A DNA stretch of 64,000 nt from Acidimicrobiia bacterium (GCA_017577575.1 PKRG01000003.1:1-64000); one strand, 5' to 3'. Positions 15,663 to 24,730 are shown, counted from the first letter of the stretch. Translations and numbers: made by a program. The notes: generated by a model not told the origin, from the letters alone.

Positions 15663-16549
15663 AGGCGGGCCTTTCTGATGACGGTCTCGACGGCGGATTC
15701 GTCGTCTCCGTCCAACCATTCGAGTCGGGGATCGCGTCTGAAGAACGTGCGCTGACGCTTCACCAGCCGGAGAGTCGCCCTCGCCGCTTCCTCGAAGCCG
15801 GTGTCGGCGTCGATCTCCCCCCGCACCACCGGCAGGAGTTGACGGTATCCGACCGCCTGGCTGGCCGTCGGGCCGAGCCGGGCAGCGAGGCGCTCCACCT
15901 CTGCCAGGAACCCGGCGCAGCGCATCTCGGCCAGGCGGGCGACGACTCTCTGCTCGATGTCCCCGACGTCGACCCCGAAGCCCACGAAAGGAAGCTCGGG
16001 CCGATACTCGAGGAATCGACGCCGTTCCTCGGTGACGGCCAGCGCCGACGGGGTAACGCCCCCGACGCGCAGCGCCTCGACCGCCCTCCGCACTCGCCGT
16101 GGATTGGAGAAATCGACGTAGCGGTGGGCTTCGGGGTCGGCTGCCTTCAGCTCTTCGATGAGGGCGTCGATCGGGTCGCGCTCCACCGCGGCGCGGACTT
16201 CCGGGTCGTAGGGGCGGAAGACCATCGGGTCGACCACCGAGCGGAAATGGAGACCGGAGCCCCCAACGATGAGCACGACCCGAGCGTCTGTCCCTTCGAT
16301 CGCGGCGCGGGCGATACGGCGAAAGCGGGCGACCGTGAACGGCTCTTCGGGCTCGGCGATATCGATCATGTGATGCCTCACCCGCTCCCGCTCTTCGGGC
16401 GTCGGCTTGGCGGTGCCGATGTCCATGCCCCGGTACACCTGCATCGAGTCGACTGAAAGGATCTCGGCGCCCACTCGCTCGGCGATGGCCATGGCAAGAC
16501 GCGACTTGCCGGCTGCGGTGGGACCGACGAGCGCGACGAGCCGGGTCAG
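15659..16549 (-). CDS. miaA: tRNA dimethylallyltransferase
   Basis: 296 residues. It adds a dimethylallyl group to A37 of tRNAs reading U-starting codons, the substrate that MiaB then thiolates. P-loop GPTAAGKS at residues 9-16, DSMQVYRGMDIGTAKP and HHMIDI are all family motifs. No ATG, GTG or TTG lies near the expected start. A CTG at 16549 follows GGGGAG by 6 bases, gives MTRLVALVGPTAAGKS, and overlaps the miaB stop as CTGA. This non-standard start is therefore preferred. Confidence 0.9.
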   Translation of the reverse strand: MTRLVALVGPTAAGKSRLAMAIAERVGAEILSVDSMQVYRGMDIGTAKPTPEERERVRHHMIDIAEPEEPFTVARFRRIARAAIEGTDARVVLIVGGSGLHFRSVVDPMVFRPYDPEVRAAVERDPIDALIEELKAADPEAHRYVDFSNPRRVRRAVEALRVGGVTPSALAVTEERRRFLEYRPELPFVGFGVDVGDIEQRVVARLAEMRCAGFLAEVERLAARLGPTASQAVGYRQLLPVVRGEIDADTGFEEAARATLRLVKRQRTFFRRDPRLEWLDGDDESAVETVIRKARL

Positions 16550-17931
16550 ACTGGTCTCCCCACGAGATGATGCTGGTACGCCTCGGTGAGCTCGACGTCG
16601 AGGAACGTCCCCGGGGCGTACTCGCCGGGTACGTGGACGACCTTGCCGCCGCGGGTGCGGGTGGTGGCCACGGACGGGTCCTTCTTCGAGGGGCCTTCGC
16701 TGAGCACCTCGACGGTCCGTCCCACCCACTCGGCGTTTCGTTCGGCGGAGATGCGGTTCTGGGTCTCGACCAGACGCTGGAACCGCTCCTGGACGACTTC
16801 GGGATCGACGAACTGGTCGGTCATCTCCGCCGCCGCGGTCCCGGGCCGGGGAGAGAAGATGAACATGAAGGCCGAGTCGAAGCGTGCCTCTTCGATCACC
16901 TCCATCGTCATCTCGAAGTCTTCGTCGGTCTCGCCCGGGAACCCGACGATCACGTCCGTGGTGACCGTCAGGTCGGGGATGATCTCCCTGGCCATCGCCA
17001 GGCGGTCCATGAACCGCTGCCGGTTGTACCCGCGGTGCATGCGGGCGAGGATCCGGTCGGAGCCGCTCTGGAGGGGCAGATGGAGTTGCTCGCACACCGC
17101 CTCGGTCTCCGCCATGGCGAGAGCGACTTCGCGGCGGAAGTCGGCGGGATGCGGGCTGGTGAACCGGACACGGCGAATCCCTTCCACCGCCCCGACCTGG
17201 CGCAGCAGGTCGGCGAAGATCGGCCGCCGCCGTCCGCCGATGGCGAGATCACGCCCGTAGGTGTCGACGTTCTGTCCGAGCAGGGTGACCTCGACCACCC
17301 CTTCGGCGGCCAGCCGCTCCACTTCCGAGATCACGTCGCCGGGCCGGCGCGACACCTCCGGGCCCCGCACCGACGGGACGATGCAGAAGGTGCAGGTGTT
17401 GTTGCAGCCGATCTGGATGGTCACCCACGCCGAATGGGGCTGCTCCCGCCGCACCGGCAACACCGAGGGCATCGCCTCGAGCTCGTCGACGACTTCGGTG
17501 ATCCCTCCCCATTCCTCGGCATGGTCCATGAGGTCGAGGACCCGGTCCAGGTTGTGGGTTCCCATCACGACATCGACCCAAGGGGCACGTTCCCGGACCA
17601 GCTCCCGATCCTTCTGAGCGGCGCAGCCACCCACCACGAGCAACGCTTCGGGCCGGGCGTCCTTGAGCTTCTTGAGGTGCCCGAGGGTCCCGTAGAGCCG
17701 GTTGTCGGCGTTCTCGCGGATCGTGCACGTGTTGATGAAGATGACGTCCGCGTCTTCGAGGGAGTCCGTGCGGACCATCCCGTCGAGCTCGAACAGCCCG
17801 GCGATCCGCTCCGAGTCGTGCTCGTTCATCTGGCACCCGAACGTGCGGATCAGGTAGCGCTTGCCCGAGCGCGTCGGCTTGCGACGCGGTGGGTAGCGCC
17901 TCGTCGGCGTCGGAACGGCGGTCACGGTCAT
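16546..17931 (-). CDS. miaB: tRNA-2-methylthio-N6-dimethylallyladenosine synthase
   Basis: 461 residues, the normal length. N-terminal UPF0004 domain with Cys in RTFGCQMNEHD, INTCTIREN and VGGCAAQKD. The radical-SAM domain has the CNNTCTFC (CxxxCxxC) cluster motif, followed by LLGQNVDTYG. A TRAM domain sits at the C-terminus (RTVEVLSEGPSKK...). It methylthiolates i6A37 of tRNA made by the next gene, miaA. The ORF begins 3 bases after the end of rny, so all four genes are likely one transcript. Confidence 0.96.
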   Translation of the reverse strand: MTVTAVPTPTRRYPPRRKPTRSGKRYLIRTFGCQMNEHDSERIAGLFELDGMVRTDSLEDADVIFINTCTIRENADNRLYGTLGHLKKLKDARPEALLVVGGCAAQKDRELVRERAPWVDVVMGTHNLDRVLDLMDHAEEWGGITEVVDELEAMPSVLPVRREQPHSAWVTIQIGCNNTCTFCIVPSVRGPEVSRRPGDVISEVERLAAEGVVEVTLLGQNVDTYGRDLAIGGRRRPIFADLLRQVGAVEGIRRVRFTSPHPADFRREVALAMAETEAVCEQLHLPLQSGSDRILARMHRGYNRQRFMDRLAMAREIIPDLTVTTDVIVGFPGETDEDFEMTMEVIEEARFDSAFMFIFSPRPGTAAAEMTDQFVDPEVVQERFQRLVETQNRISAERNAEWVGRTVEVLSEGPSKKDPSVATTRTRGGKVVHVPGEYAPGTFLDVELTEAYQHHLVGRPV

Positions 17932-17934
17932 GGT

Positions 17935-19476
17935 TCAGCGAGCGAAATCGGTGGCGCGGAATTCGCGGATCACCGTCACCTGGATCGTGCCCGGGTACGA
18001 GAGATCCTCTTCCAGTTTACGGGCGATCCGGCGTGCCAGATCATTCGCCTCCAGATCCGTCACCTCGCCGGGATCGACCATGACCCGGACCTCGCGTCCT
18101 GCCTGGAGGGCGAACACCCGCTCGACTCCCTCGAACTCTCGGGCGAGGCTCTCCAGACGCTCGAGCCGGCGGACGTAGGACTCCAGCGTCTCCCGCCGCG
18201 CCCCGGGACGCGCCGCCGATATGGCGTCGGCGGCCTGGACCAGGACCGCGAGGATCGTCCGCGGCTCGACCTCGTTGTGGTGGGCCTCGATGCCGTGGAC
18301 CACCGCCGGGTCCTCCCCGAACCGCCGGGCGATCTCGGCGCCGATGAGAGCGTGTGATCCCTCGACCTCGTGGGTCACGGCCTTGCCGATGTCGTGGAGC
18401 AGGGCCGCACGACGGACGGGGGCGGGGTCGACACCGAGCTCGGTGGCGAGCATCGAAGCAAGGTGGGCGGACTCCACCAGGTGATTGAGCACGTTCTGGC
18501 CGTAGGAGGTCCGGAACTTGAGCCGCCCGAGGAGTGTCACCAACTCCGGGTGCATCCGGGTGAGACCGACCTCGAGGAGCGCCCATTCGCCGGCGTCGCG
18601 CACGCTCTGTTCGACCTCGGCCCGGGCCTTCTCGTACGCCTCCTCGATGGACGCGGGGTGGATGCGCCCGTCGGCGATCAGCTTCTCCAGGGTGATCCTC
18701 GCCACCTCCCGCCGCACCGGGTCGAAGGAGCTCACGGAGACGGCCTCGGGGGTGTCGTCGACGATCAGGTTGACGCCGGTGATCTGCTCCAGGTGGCGGA
18801 TGTTGCGGCCTTCCCGGCCGATGATCCGGCCCTTCATGTCGTCACTGGGCAGAGACACCGTCGAGACGGTGGTCTCGGTGACCACCTCCGCCGCCAACCG
18901 TTGGATGGCGGTCGCCAGGATGCGGCGAGCCCGCTTGTCGGCTTCCTCCCGGGCCTTGATCTCCAGGTCGCGCACCAGGATCATCGCCTCGCGACGGGCC
19001 TCTTCCTCCACTTGGGCCAACAGCTCTTCTTTGGCCGCCCGGGAGTCGAGCCCGGCAAGACGCTCCAGGTCGGCCCGGGCCGACTCGCGCATCTTCTCGG
19101 CGGCGGCCCGCGCCTCGGCCAGCTCCTCTTCGCGTTGGAGCAGCATCCGCTCCCGGTTGGCGAGGTTGGCGGCGCGCTGTTCGAGGGTGGCCTCGCGCTG
19201 GTTGAGCCGGCTCTCGAGCGCCCCGACTTCGAGGCGTCGTTGCTCCAGGTTGGCGCTCTCCCGCTCCCGGTAGGCCTCGGCCCTGGCTCTGCCCTCCTCC
19301 TCGGCGCGGGCCAGGATGCGCTGGGCCTCCAGCCGCGCCTGGCCGATGGTCTCCTCCGCGACCTCCTTCTCGCGCTGGCGACGCTTGGATGCGACGAAGT
19401 TGGCGAGGGCGTAGCCGACCACGGCGGCCGCGACGGCCACCACTGCCGTCAGTATCACCACCTGCCCTTCAGTCAT
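17935..19476 (-). CDS. rny: Ribonuclease Y
   Basis: 513 residues, matching the usual 510-520. An N-terminal membrane helix (VILTAVVAVAAAVVGYAL) is followed by a long coiled coil rich in Glu/Arg/Ala (residues about 30-200), a KH domain (GRIIGREGRNIRHLEQITGV) and the HD domain (LLHDIGKAVTHEVEGSHALI). RNase Y is a membrane-anchored endonuclease that starts mRNA decay. It heads the rny-miaB-miaA-dapF group. Confidence 0.96.
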   Translation of the reverse strand: MTEGQVVILTAVVAVAAAVVGYALANFVASKRRQREKEVAEETIGQARLEAQRILARAEEEGRARAEAYRERESANLEQRRLEVGALESRLNQREATLEQRAANLANRERMLLQREEELAEARAAAEKMRESARADLERLAGLDSRAAKEELLAQVEEEARREAMILVRDLEIKAREEADKRARRILATAIQRLAAEVVTETTVSTVSLPSDDMKGRIIGREGRNIRHLEQITGVNLIVDDTPEAVSVSSFDPVRREVARITLEKLIADGRIHPASIEEAYEKARAEVEQSVRDAGEWALLEVGLTRMHPELVTLLGRLKFRTSYGQNVLNHLVESAHLASMLATELGVDPAPVRRAALLHDIGKAVTHEVEGSHALIGAEIARRFGEDPAVVHGIEAHHNEVEPRTILAVLVQAADAISAARPGARRETLESYVRRLERLESLAREFEGVERVFALQAGREVRVMVDPGEVTDLEANDLARRIARKLEEDLSYPGTIQVTVIREFRATDFAR

Positions 19477-19777
19477 GGTCGACTCCTCTCACACCGTCTC
19501 GGTGCCGACGAGGGTCGCCAGAAACGTATGCCGAGCCCTCGCGGACCCGGCACACGTCACGACTGTCGCCTCGTCTGTCGATCACGCAGATGGTGATCTC
19601 CCCACACGATCAGTACCGAACAACGGCTCGGCGGCAGGGCCGCCTCAGCAGTTCAGCCTGTATCGGAGGTCAATCCTGACACCTGGAGACGGCCTTTCTT
19701 GCGCTTTCAATCGTTTCGCGTACTGGGAAACCCAGCCTAGCCCGAGAGGGTCTCCTAGGGAATGATCGGGAGGGGGG
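19477..19777. other. Intergenic region between recA and rny
   Basis: 301 bases that probably hold the rny promoter. A small hairpin (CTGGG-AAA-CCCAG, 19723-19735) is present without a T-run. recX, which often follows recA, is not here; no frame in the gap resembles it. Confidence 0.5.
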
Positions 19778-20815
19778 TCAGTCCTCGAGCGCCCCGGGAG
19801 CTTCTTCGGCCTCCGTCTCCGGCTCCTCCGAGGAGGAGAGCCCCACCGCTTCGTAGACCTTGGCCTGGAGCTGCATCGCCAGTTCGGGGTTCTCCCGCAG
19901 GAAGCGCTTGGCGTTCTCCCGGCCCTGCCCGAGTTGTTCGTCCTCGTAGGTGTACCAGGCGCCGCTCTTCTTCACCACGCCCGCCTCCACCGCGACGTCG
20001 AGCAGGCTTCCCTCCCGAGAGATGCCCTCCCCGAACATCAGGTCGAACTCGGCCTGGCGGAAAGGCGGGGCCATCTTGTTCTTCACCACCTTGACCCGCA
20101 CCCGGTTGCCCACCTGTTCGGCGCCGTCCTTGATGGACTCGATGCGACGGACGTCGAGCCTGACGCTCGAGTAGAACTTGAGGGCCCGCCCACCGGGAGT
20201 GGTCTCGGGAGAGCCGAACATCACACCGATCTTCTCCCGCAACTGGTTGATGAAGATGGCGGTGGTCCGGGACTTGTTGAGAGTGCCCGCCAGCTTCCGC
20301 AGCGCCTGCGACATCAGCCGGGCCTGGAGGCCGACATGGGAGTCCCCCATCTCGCCCTCGATCTCGGCACGGGGGACGAGGGCGGCCACCGAGTCGATGA
20401 CCAGGACGTCGAGCGCCCCGGAGCGAACGAGCATGTCGGCGATCTCGAGGGCCTGCTCTCCGGTGTCGGGCTGGGAGATCAACAGCTCGTCGACGTCCAC
20501 CCCGATGGCCCGGGCGTAGTTGGGATCGAGGGCGTGCTCGGCGTCGATGAAGGCGGCGATGCCCCCGTTGCGCTGCGCTTCGGCGACGATGTGGAGGGCG
20601 AGGCTCGTCTTGCCCGATGCCTCCGGGCCGTAGATCTCGACTATGCGCCCCCGGGGGACGCCACCGGTGCCCAGCGCCAGGTCGAGTGACAGGGCCCCGG
20701 TGGAGATGACCTCTACTTTGCGCAGGGCCGCGTCGCCCATCCTCATGATGGCGCCCTGGCCGTACTGACGCTCGATCTGAGAGACGGCCATTTCGAGTGA
20801 CTTCTGACGTTCCAC
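19778..20815 (-). CDS. recA: Recombinase A
   Basis: 345 residues when started at the GTG at 20815. This codon follows AAGGAG by 6 bases and gives MERQKSLEMAVSQIERQYG, matching standard RecA N-termini. Upstream in-frame ATGs would add an atypical acidic tail. Walker A GPEASGKTS (about 63-71), Walker B DVLVIDSVAAL, loop L2 NQLREKIGVMFGSPETTPGG and an acidic C-terminus are present. It is the recombination filament and coprotease for LexA. No intein is present. A perfect SOS box lies 121 bases upstream. Confidence 0.97.
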   Translation of the reverse strand: MERQKSLEMAVSQIERQYGQGAIMRMGDAALRKVEVISTGALSLDLALGTGGVPRGRIVEIYGPEASGKTSLALHIVAEAQRNGGIAAFIDAEHALDPNYARAIGVDVDELLISQPDTGEQALEIADMLVRSGALDVLVIDSVAALVPRAEIEGEMGDSHVGLQARLMSQALRKLAGTLNKSRTTAIFINQLREKIGVMFGSPETTPGGRALKFYSSVRLDVRRIESIKDGAEQVGNRVRVKVVKNKMAPPFRQAEFDLMFGEGISREGSLLDVAVEAGVVKKSGAWYTYEDEQLGQGRENAKRFLRENPELAMQLQAKVYEAVGLSSSEEPETEAEEAPGALED

Positions 20816-20935
20816 GGTGTTCTCCTTGTCTCTCATGCCGTCCCCTTCGTCGTTTCCTTCCTCTGTTGCGTCTCGCTCCGGCCCTGCGCCGGTCGCGTCG
20901 TCGAACCTATCCGGTGCGGGTGACAAATCCTACAG

Positions 20936-20949
20936 CGAACAGGTGTTCG
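20936..20949. promoter_or_regulatory. LexA operator of recA
   Basis: CGAACAGGTGTTCG, with half-sites CGAAC/GTTCG, lies between the thpR stop (20960) and recA. The core matches box 2 of lexA except for one spacer base. Confidence 0.9.
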
Positions 20950-20959
20950 AATCCAAGGA

Positions 20960-21499
20960 TCACAGGTCGTAGGTCTCATAGACCTGGTACCGGGAGCCCA
21001 CCGCCGCCATCACGTGGAAGCGGGAGATCGTGAAGCTCGCCCGCCAGCGGTCCTGGACCTCGGTGAGGCGGCGCACGTCCTCCGGCGGGCGCACCCGGGA
21101 GATGGTGAGGTGGGGCACGAAAGGCCGCTCCTCCGAGCCCAGGCCTGCCCGGTCGGCGGCGGCGTCGACCGCAGCGGCGAGATCGGAGAGGTCGTCGCCG
21201 CTCTCCACCCCCACCCACAGGACGGTGGCTCGGGCCGGCCGAGGAAATGCCCCGAAACCCCGGAGGGTCACCGAGAAAGGGCCCGGGAGCTCGGCTTCGG
21301 CGAGGGCTGCGAGCCACCGCTCGTAGGGCACCTCTGCGACGTGGCCGACGAAGCGCAGCGTGACGTGCCAGTTGGGCGGCGGGACTCGCCGCCCCGGCAC
21401 GTCGAGCGGGGCGAGCCGGTCGGCCAAGGCGGCGACCACCTCCGACGGAGGGACGATGGCGGCGAAGACCCTCCCGGTGGGGATCACCCTCTCCGCCAC
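20960..21499 (-). CDS. thpR: RNA 2',3'-cyclic phosphodiesterase (2H family)
   Basis: 179 residues with the two 2H-superfamily motifs: HVTLRFVG near residue 45 and HLTISRVR near residue 130, each supplying a catalytic His and Thr. ThpR/LigT hydrolyses 2',3'-cyclic phosphates on RNA. A GTG at 21499 or another at 21487 (overlapping the cinA stop as GTGA) can start it, and either keeps the RVFAAIVPP strand. It follows cinA directly and precedes recA, an arrangement common in actinobacteria. Confidence 0.88.
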   Translation of the reverse strand: MAERVIPTGRVFAAIVPPSEVVAALADRLAPLDVPGRRVPPPNWHVTLRFVGHVAEVPYERWLAALAEAELPGPFSVTLRGFGAFPRPARATVLWVGVESGDDLSDLAAAVDAAADRAGLGSEERPFVPHLTISRVRPPEDVRRLTEVQDRWRASFTISRFHVMAAVGSRYQVYETYDL

Positions 21500-22719
21500 C
21501 AAGCCCCCGTCATCGCCAATCGGGCCAGCTGCAAGGCGGCGGTCGTCGAATAAGTCCGCACGCGTTCTCGGTCGCCGGCGAACGTCAACGTGCGGGCGGC
21601 GGCGTCTTCGGGGGTGGCCACCCCGATCACCACGGTGCCGGCGGGCTGTTCCATCGGCTCGGGTCCCGCCGAGCCCGTCACTGCTATCGCCACGTCCACC
21701 GCCAGGCGCGACCGCGCCCCTCGTGCCATCTCCACTGCCACCCGCTCGTTGACGACGCCGTGGGAGACGTCTACGCCCAGCAGGTCCCGCTTCAGGTCGT
21801 CGACATATGCCACGATCCCGCCCCGGAAGTACTTCGAGGCGCCGGGCAGCGCCGTGAGGCGGGCCGCGACCAGGCCGGCGGTCATGGACTCGGCGCTGCC
21901 GATCGTCCAGCCCTTCTCCTCGAGGAGGGCGAAGAGGACCGACTCGATCGTCTCCGAATCGACGGCGAACACGGCCGGGCCGAGGCGCCTGCGGACTTCC
22001 TCTTCCATCGGGGCGATGGCGGCGAGCGCCTCGGCTTCGCTCGCCGCTTTGGCCGTGATCCGTACCTTGATCTCTCCGCCTGAGGCCAGGAAGGCGATCG
22101 ACGGATTCGAAGACTCGAACAGGTCGTCGAGGCGCTCCCCCACCCATGACTCGGGCCGCCCCCATGTGCGGAGCACGCGATTGACCAGCGCTCCTTCCAG
22201 CCCAGCGGCACGACGGAGGCGGGGAAGGACCTCCTCCACCAGGAGGTGTTCCATCTCCTCGGGAACACCGGGGATGGCGAAGATCCATTTCCCGGCGTGC
22301 TCCAATGCCAGCCCCGGGGCGGTGCCCTTGGGATTGGGGAGCATCTCGGCGCCGTCGGGGTAGTCGGCCTGTCGGAAGTTGGAGGCGGGGATCTCCCGTC
22401 CCAGGCGGGCGAAGCGCTCCCGCAGCGCTTCCTCGTAGGTGTCGGAATGGCGCATCTCCCGTCCCGTGGCGGCACAGATCGCCTCCCGCGTCAGGTCGTC
22501 GCGGGTGGGGCCGAGCCCACCGGTGATGATCACGGCGTCGGCCCGGCTCAGGGCGAGGCCGATGGCGTCCGCCACCCGTCCCAGGTTGTCGCCGACGACC
22601 TGCTGGTAATGGGCGTCGAAGCCGTTCTCGGCGAGGGCGGAGCCGATGAACGCGGCGTTGCCGTTGACGATCTGGCCGAGCAGCAGCTCGGTCCCGACCG
22701 CGATGACCTCGATGATCAT
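21484..22719 (-). CDS. cinA: CinA: MoCF-like domain plus nicotinamide-nucleotide amidase
   Basis: 411 residues. The N-terminal MoCF/ADP-ribose pyrophosphatase-like domain has GTELLLGQIVNGNAAFI and ITGGLGPTRDDLTREA. The C-terminal CinA/PncC amidase domain has SAESMTAGLVAARLTALPGAS (Ser nucleophile) and VTGSAGPEP. CinA recycles pyridine nucleotides and in many bacteria is encoded with recA. Its ATG lies within the last unit of a 32-bp repeat array, and the preceding micro-ORF stop overlaps it as ATGA. Confidence 0.95.
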   Translation of the reverse strand: MIIEVIAVGTELLLGQIVNGNAAFIGSALAENGFDAHYQQVVGDNLGRVADAIGLALSRADAVIITGGLGPTRDDLTREAICAATGREMRHSDTYEEALRERFARLGREIPASNFRQADYPDGAEMLPNPKGTAPGLALEHAGKWIFAIPGVPEEMEHLLVEEVLPRLRRAAGLEGALVNRVLRTWGRPESWVGERLDDLFESSNPSIAFLASGGEIKVRITAKAASEAEALAAIAPMEEEVRRRLGPAVFAVDSETIESVLFALLEEKGWTIGSAESMTAGLVAARLTALPGASKYFRGGIVAYVDDLKRDLLGVDVSHGVVNERVAVEMARGARSRLAVDVAIAVTGSAGPEPMEQPAGTVVIGVATPEDAAARTLTFAGDRERVRTYSTTAALQLARLAMTGAWWRRG

Positions 22720-22866
22720 TGCCCCACCCCTCTGGGCCCTACCCGGATCATTGCCCCACCCCTCTGGGCCCTACCCGGATCATTGCCCCACCCCTCTGGG
22801 CCCTACCCGGATCATCGCCCCACCCCTCTGGGCCCTACCCGGATCATCGCCCCACCCGGATCATCA
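22714..22866 (-). repeat. 32-bp tandem repeat array forming a chain of micro-ORFs between rimO and cinA
   Basis: The 32-base spaced sequence ATGATC recurs at ATGs 22847, 22815, 22783 and 22751, ending at the cinA start 22719, with a short 17-base unit at 22864. Each full unit encodes an 11-residue peptide, MIRVGPRGVGQ (or ending R), followed by TGA whose last bases form ATGA with the next ATG. The first micro-ORF (6 residues, MIRVGR) starts at the last base of the rimO stop (TGATG). Because 32 is one less than 33, each unit shifts frame by -1 and preserves the overlap. AGAGGGG upstream of each ATG may be a ribosome site. Confidence 0.85.
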
Positions 22867-24177
22867 CCCCACCACTCGGGCCTCGAGGTCGGTCCCGAGT
22901 GCCGCGGTGATCTCGACATCGACCCACTCCCCCGGCCGGCCCGAGTCGAGGAGGATCACCCCGTCGATCTCGGGTGCGTGCCGGTAGGAGCGACCGATCG
23001 GGGTCCCGTCCTCGACCTGGTCGACCAGTACTTCGAGGCGGCGCCCGACCTGCGCCTGGTTGGCGAGGTGGGTGATGTCGTCCTGGATCGACTGCAGATA
23101 CCGCTGCCTCTCGGCCACCACGTCGGGATCGACCCTCCCCGGCAGGTCCGCCGCCGGAGTGCCCTCCTCGGGCGAGTAGGAGAAGAACCCCGCCCAGTCG
23201 AGCTCCACCTCCCGCAGGAAGTCGGCGAGCTCTTCGACGTCGTCCTCTGTCTCGCCGGGAAAGCCGACGATGAAGCTCGAGCGCAGGGCGGCGTCGGGGT
23301 CGGCGGCGCGGATGTCGGCGATCAGCTGCCGATAGGCCTCGGCCCCCCCGGGCCGTTTCATGTCCCGGAGGAGGCGTCCGCTGGCGTGCTGCAGGGACAG
23401 GTCGAAGTACGAGGCGACCTTGGGGTTGGACACGATCTCTTCGATCAGCCGGGGCCGAATCTCCCGCGGATAGAGGTACAGGAGGCGGATCGTGCGGATC
23501 CCCTCCACCTCCGCCACCGATTCGAGCAGGTCCACGATCCCGGGGCGCCGCGGCCCGTCCAGATCCCTCCCGTAGGCGGCCAGGTCCTGGGCGACGAGGA
23601 CGACTTCGCTGACACCGCCTTCGGCCAGCGCCTCGACTTCGGCCCGGATCTCGATCGGCCGCCGCGACCGCTGCCGGCCCCGGATCAGCGGGATGGCACA
23701 GAACGTGCAGGGTTTGTCGCATCCCTCCGCCACCTTCACGTAGGCGTAAGGAGAGGTGGGTGCCGGCCGGGAGACCTGGTGGAGGATGTCCATGACGGGA
23801 CGCCGCCGGATCTTCACCGGCTGCCAGCCGGTCAAGCGGTCGAGGGTCGGGACCAGCTCGCCGTAGGAGCTCAGCCCCAGGACGGCGTCGACTTCGGGCA
23901 GGGCCTTCTCCACCTCGACCCCGAACCTCTGGGCCATGCATCCGAGAACGACAGTCCGCGCCCCCGGCTTGGCGACGTCTTGTGCGGCGAGGATCGTCTC
24001 CACCGACTCCCGGCGCGCCTCCTCGATGAAGGCACACGTGTTGACCATGACCACGTCGGCCTCCTCGACGGATTCCGCCCGGGCGTAGCCCGCTTCTGCC
24101 AGCATCGCCTCCAGCTTCTCGGAGTCGACCTGGTTCTTGGCGCAGCCCAGGGTGGTCAGGTGGTACGTCGGCCTCAC
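22864..24177 (-). CDS. rimO: Ribosomal protein S12 methylthiotransferase
   Basis: 437 residues from a GTG that overlaps the flavoprotein stop as GTGA. N-terminal UPF0004 cysteines lie in TTLGCAKNQVD, VNTCAFIEEA and VLGCMAQRF. The radical-SAM motif is CDKPCTFC. RLLYLYPREI and LSLQHASGRLLRDMKRPG are RimO-typical. A C-terminal TRAM domain is present. It modifies Asp of S12. It is related to MiaB, but the CAKNQVDSE block separates it. Confidence 0.95.
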   Translation of the reverse strand: MRPTYHLTTLGCAKNQVDSEKLEAMLAEAGYARAESVEEADVVMVNTCAFIEEARRESVETILAAQDVAKPGARTVVLGCMAQRFGVEVEKALPEVDAVLGLSSYGELVPTLDRLTGWQPVKIRRRPVMDILHQVSRPAPTSPYAYVKVAEGCDKPCTFCAIPLIRGRQRSRRPIEIRAEVEALAEGGVSEVVLVAQDLAAYGRDLDGPRRPGIVDLLESVAEVEGIRTIRLLYLYPREIRPRLIEEIVSNPKVASYFDLSLQHASGRLLRDMKRPGGAEAYRQLIADIRAADPDAALRSSFIVGFPGETEDDVEELADFLREVELDWAGFFSYSPEEGTPAADLPGRVDPDVVAERQRYLQSIQDDITHLANQAQVGRRLEVLVDQVEDGTPIGRSYRHAPEIDGVILLDSGRPGEWVDVEITAALGTDLEARVVG

Positions 24178-24689
24178 GGCTTCAGACGGCGGTAGCGGCC
24201 ACGGAAGTACACGAGGGGATCGGTGAGATCGCCCACTTCGAGGGACTCGATGACCCCGACCAACAGCAGCTGATCGCCCAACGGGCGGAGCTCCTCGGTG
24301 CGGCACCCGGCCCAGTTCTCCAGTCGCGCGATGCGCGGGCCCCAGCGGGTCTGCTCCACCTCCACCGAAGCGAACATGCCTCCGGGGGAGGGCCGCAGCC
24401 CGGCGAACACGTCCGCCAGGTTCGCCTCGTCGGCTCCCAGCACGTGGGCGACGAACCCGCCGGTCTCTTCGGCTGCCTCCACGAAGACCGATCCCGGCCC
24501 CACCAGCGCCGCCGCCCGGGCTTCCTCGCCTTCGACGACGACGAAGGACGAGACGGTGATCCCGGCCGGCCTCTCCTGGCCCGACGTGAGGATGGTCACC
24601 GGGGACGCCAGCCGCCCGCGCAGGCGGCGCACCGGGTCCCGCAGCTCGATCGGGACGGAGAACGGGTCCTCGAAGTGGATGCTCACCAC
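24174..24689 (-). CDS. Flavin reductase-like FMN-binding protein
   Basis: 171 residues from one of two adjacent GTGs (24689 or 24686), without a clear ribosome site. The LASPVTILTSG...ITVSSFVVV segment (after about residue 30) is the FMN-binding split-barrel signature of the flavin reductase domain. ENWAGCRTEELRPLGDQLLLVGVIE is the conserved end region. The physiological partner is unknown. It is coupled to rimO by a 4-base overlap. Confidence 0.8.
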   Translation of the reverse strand: MVSIHFEDPFSVPIELRDPVRRLRGRLASPVTILTSGQERPAGITVSSFVVVEGEEARAAALVGPGSVFVEAAEETGGFVAHVLGADEANLADVFAGLRPSPGGMFASVEVEQTRWGPRIARLENWAGCRTEELRPLGDQLLLVGVIESLEVGDLTDPLVYFRGRYRRLKP

Positions 24690-24730
24690 CGGAATGCTAG
24701 GAGCCGACGAGAGGGTTGCTCCCAACCCGG

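Noticed and set aside
19723..19735. CTGGG-AAA-CCCAG hairpin between recA and rny as a terminator
   Set aside because: The stem is only 5 bp and no T-run follows on either strand.
22714..22866. CRISPR array interpretation of the 32-bp repeats
   Set aside because: The units are directly adjacent with no unique spacers and no cas genes are nearby.
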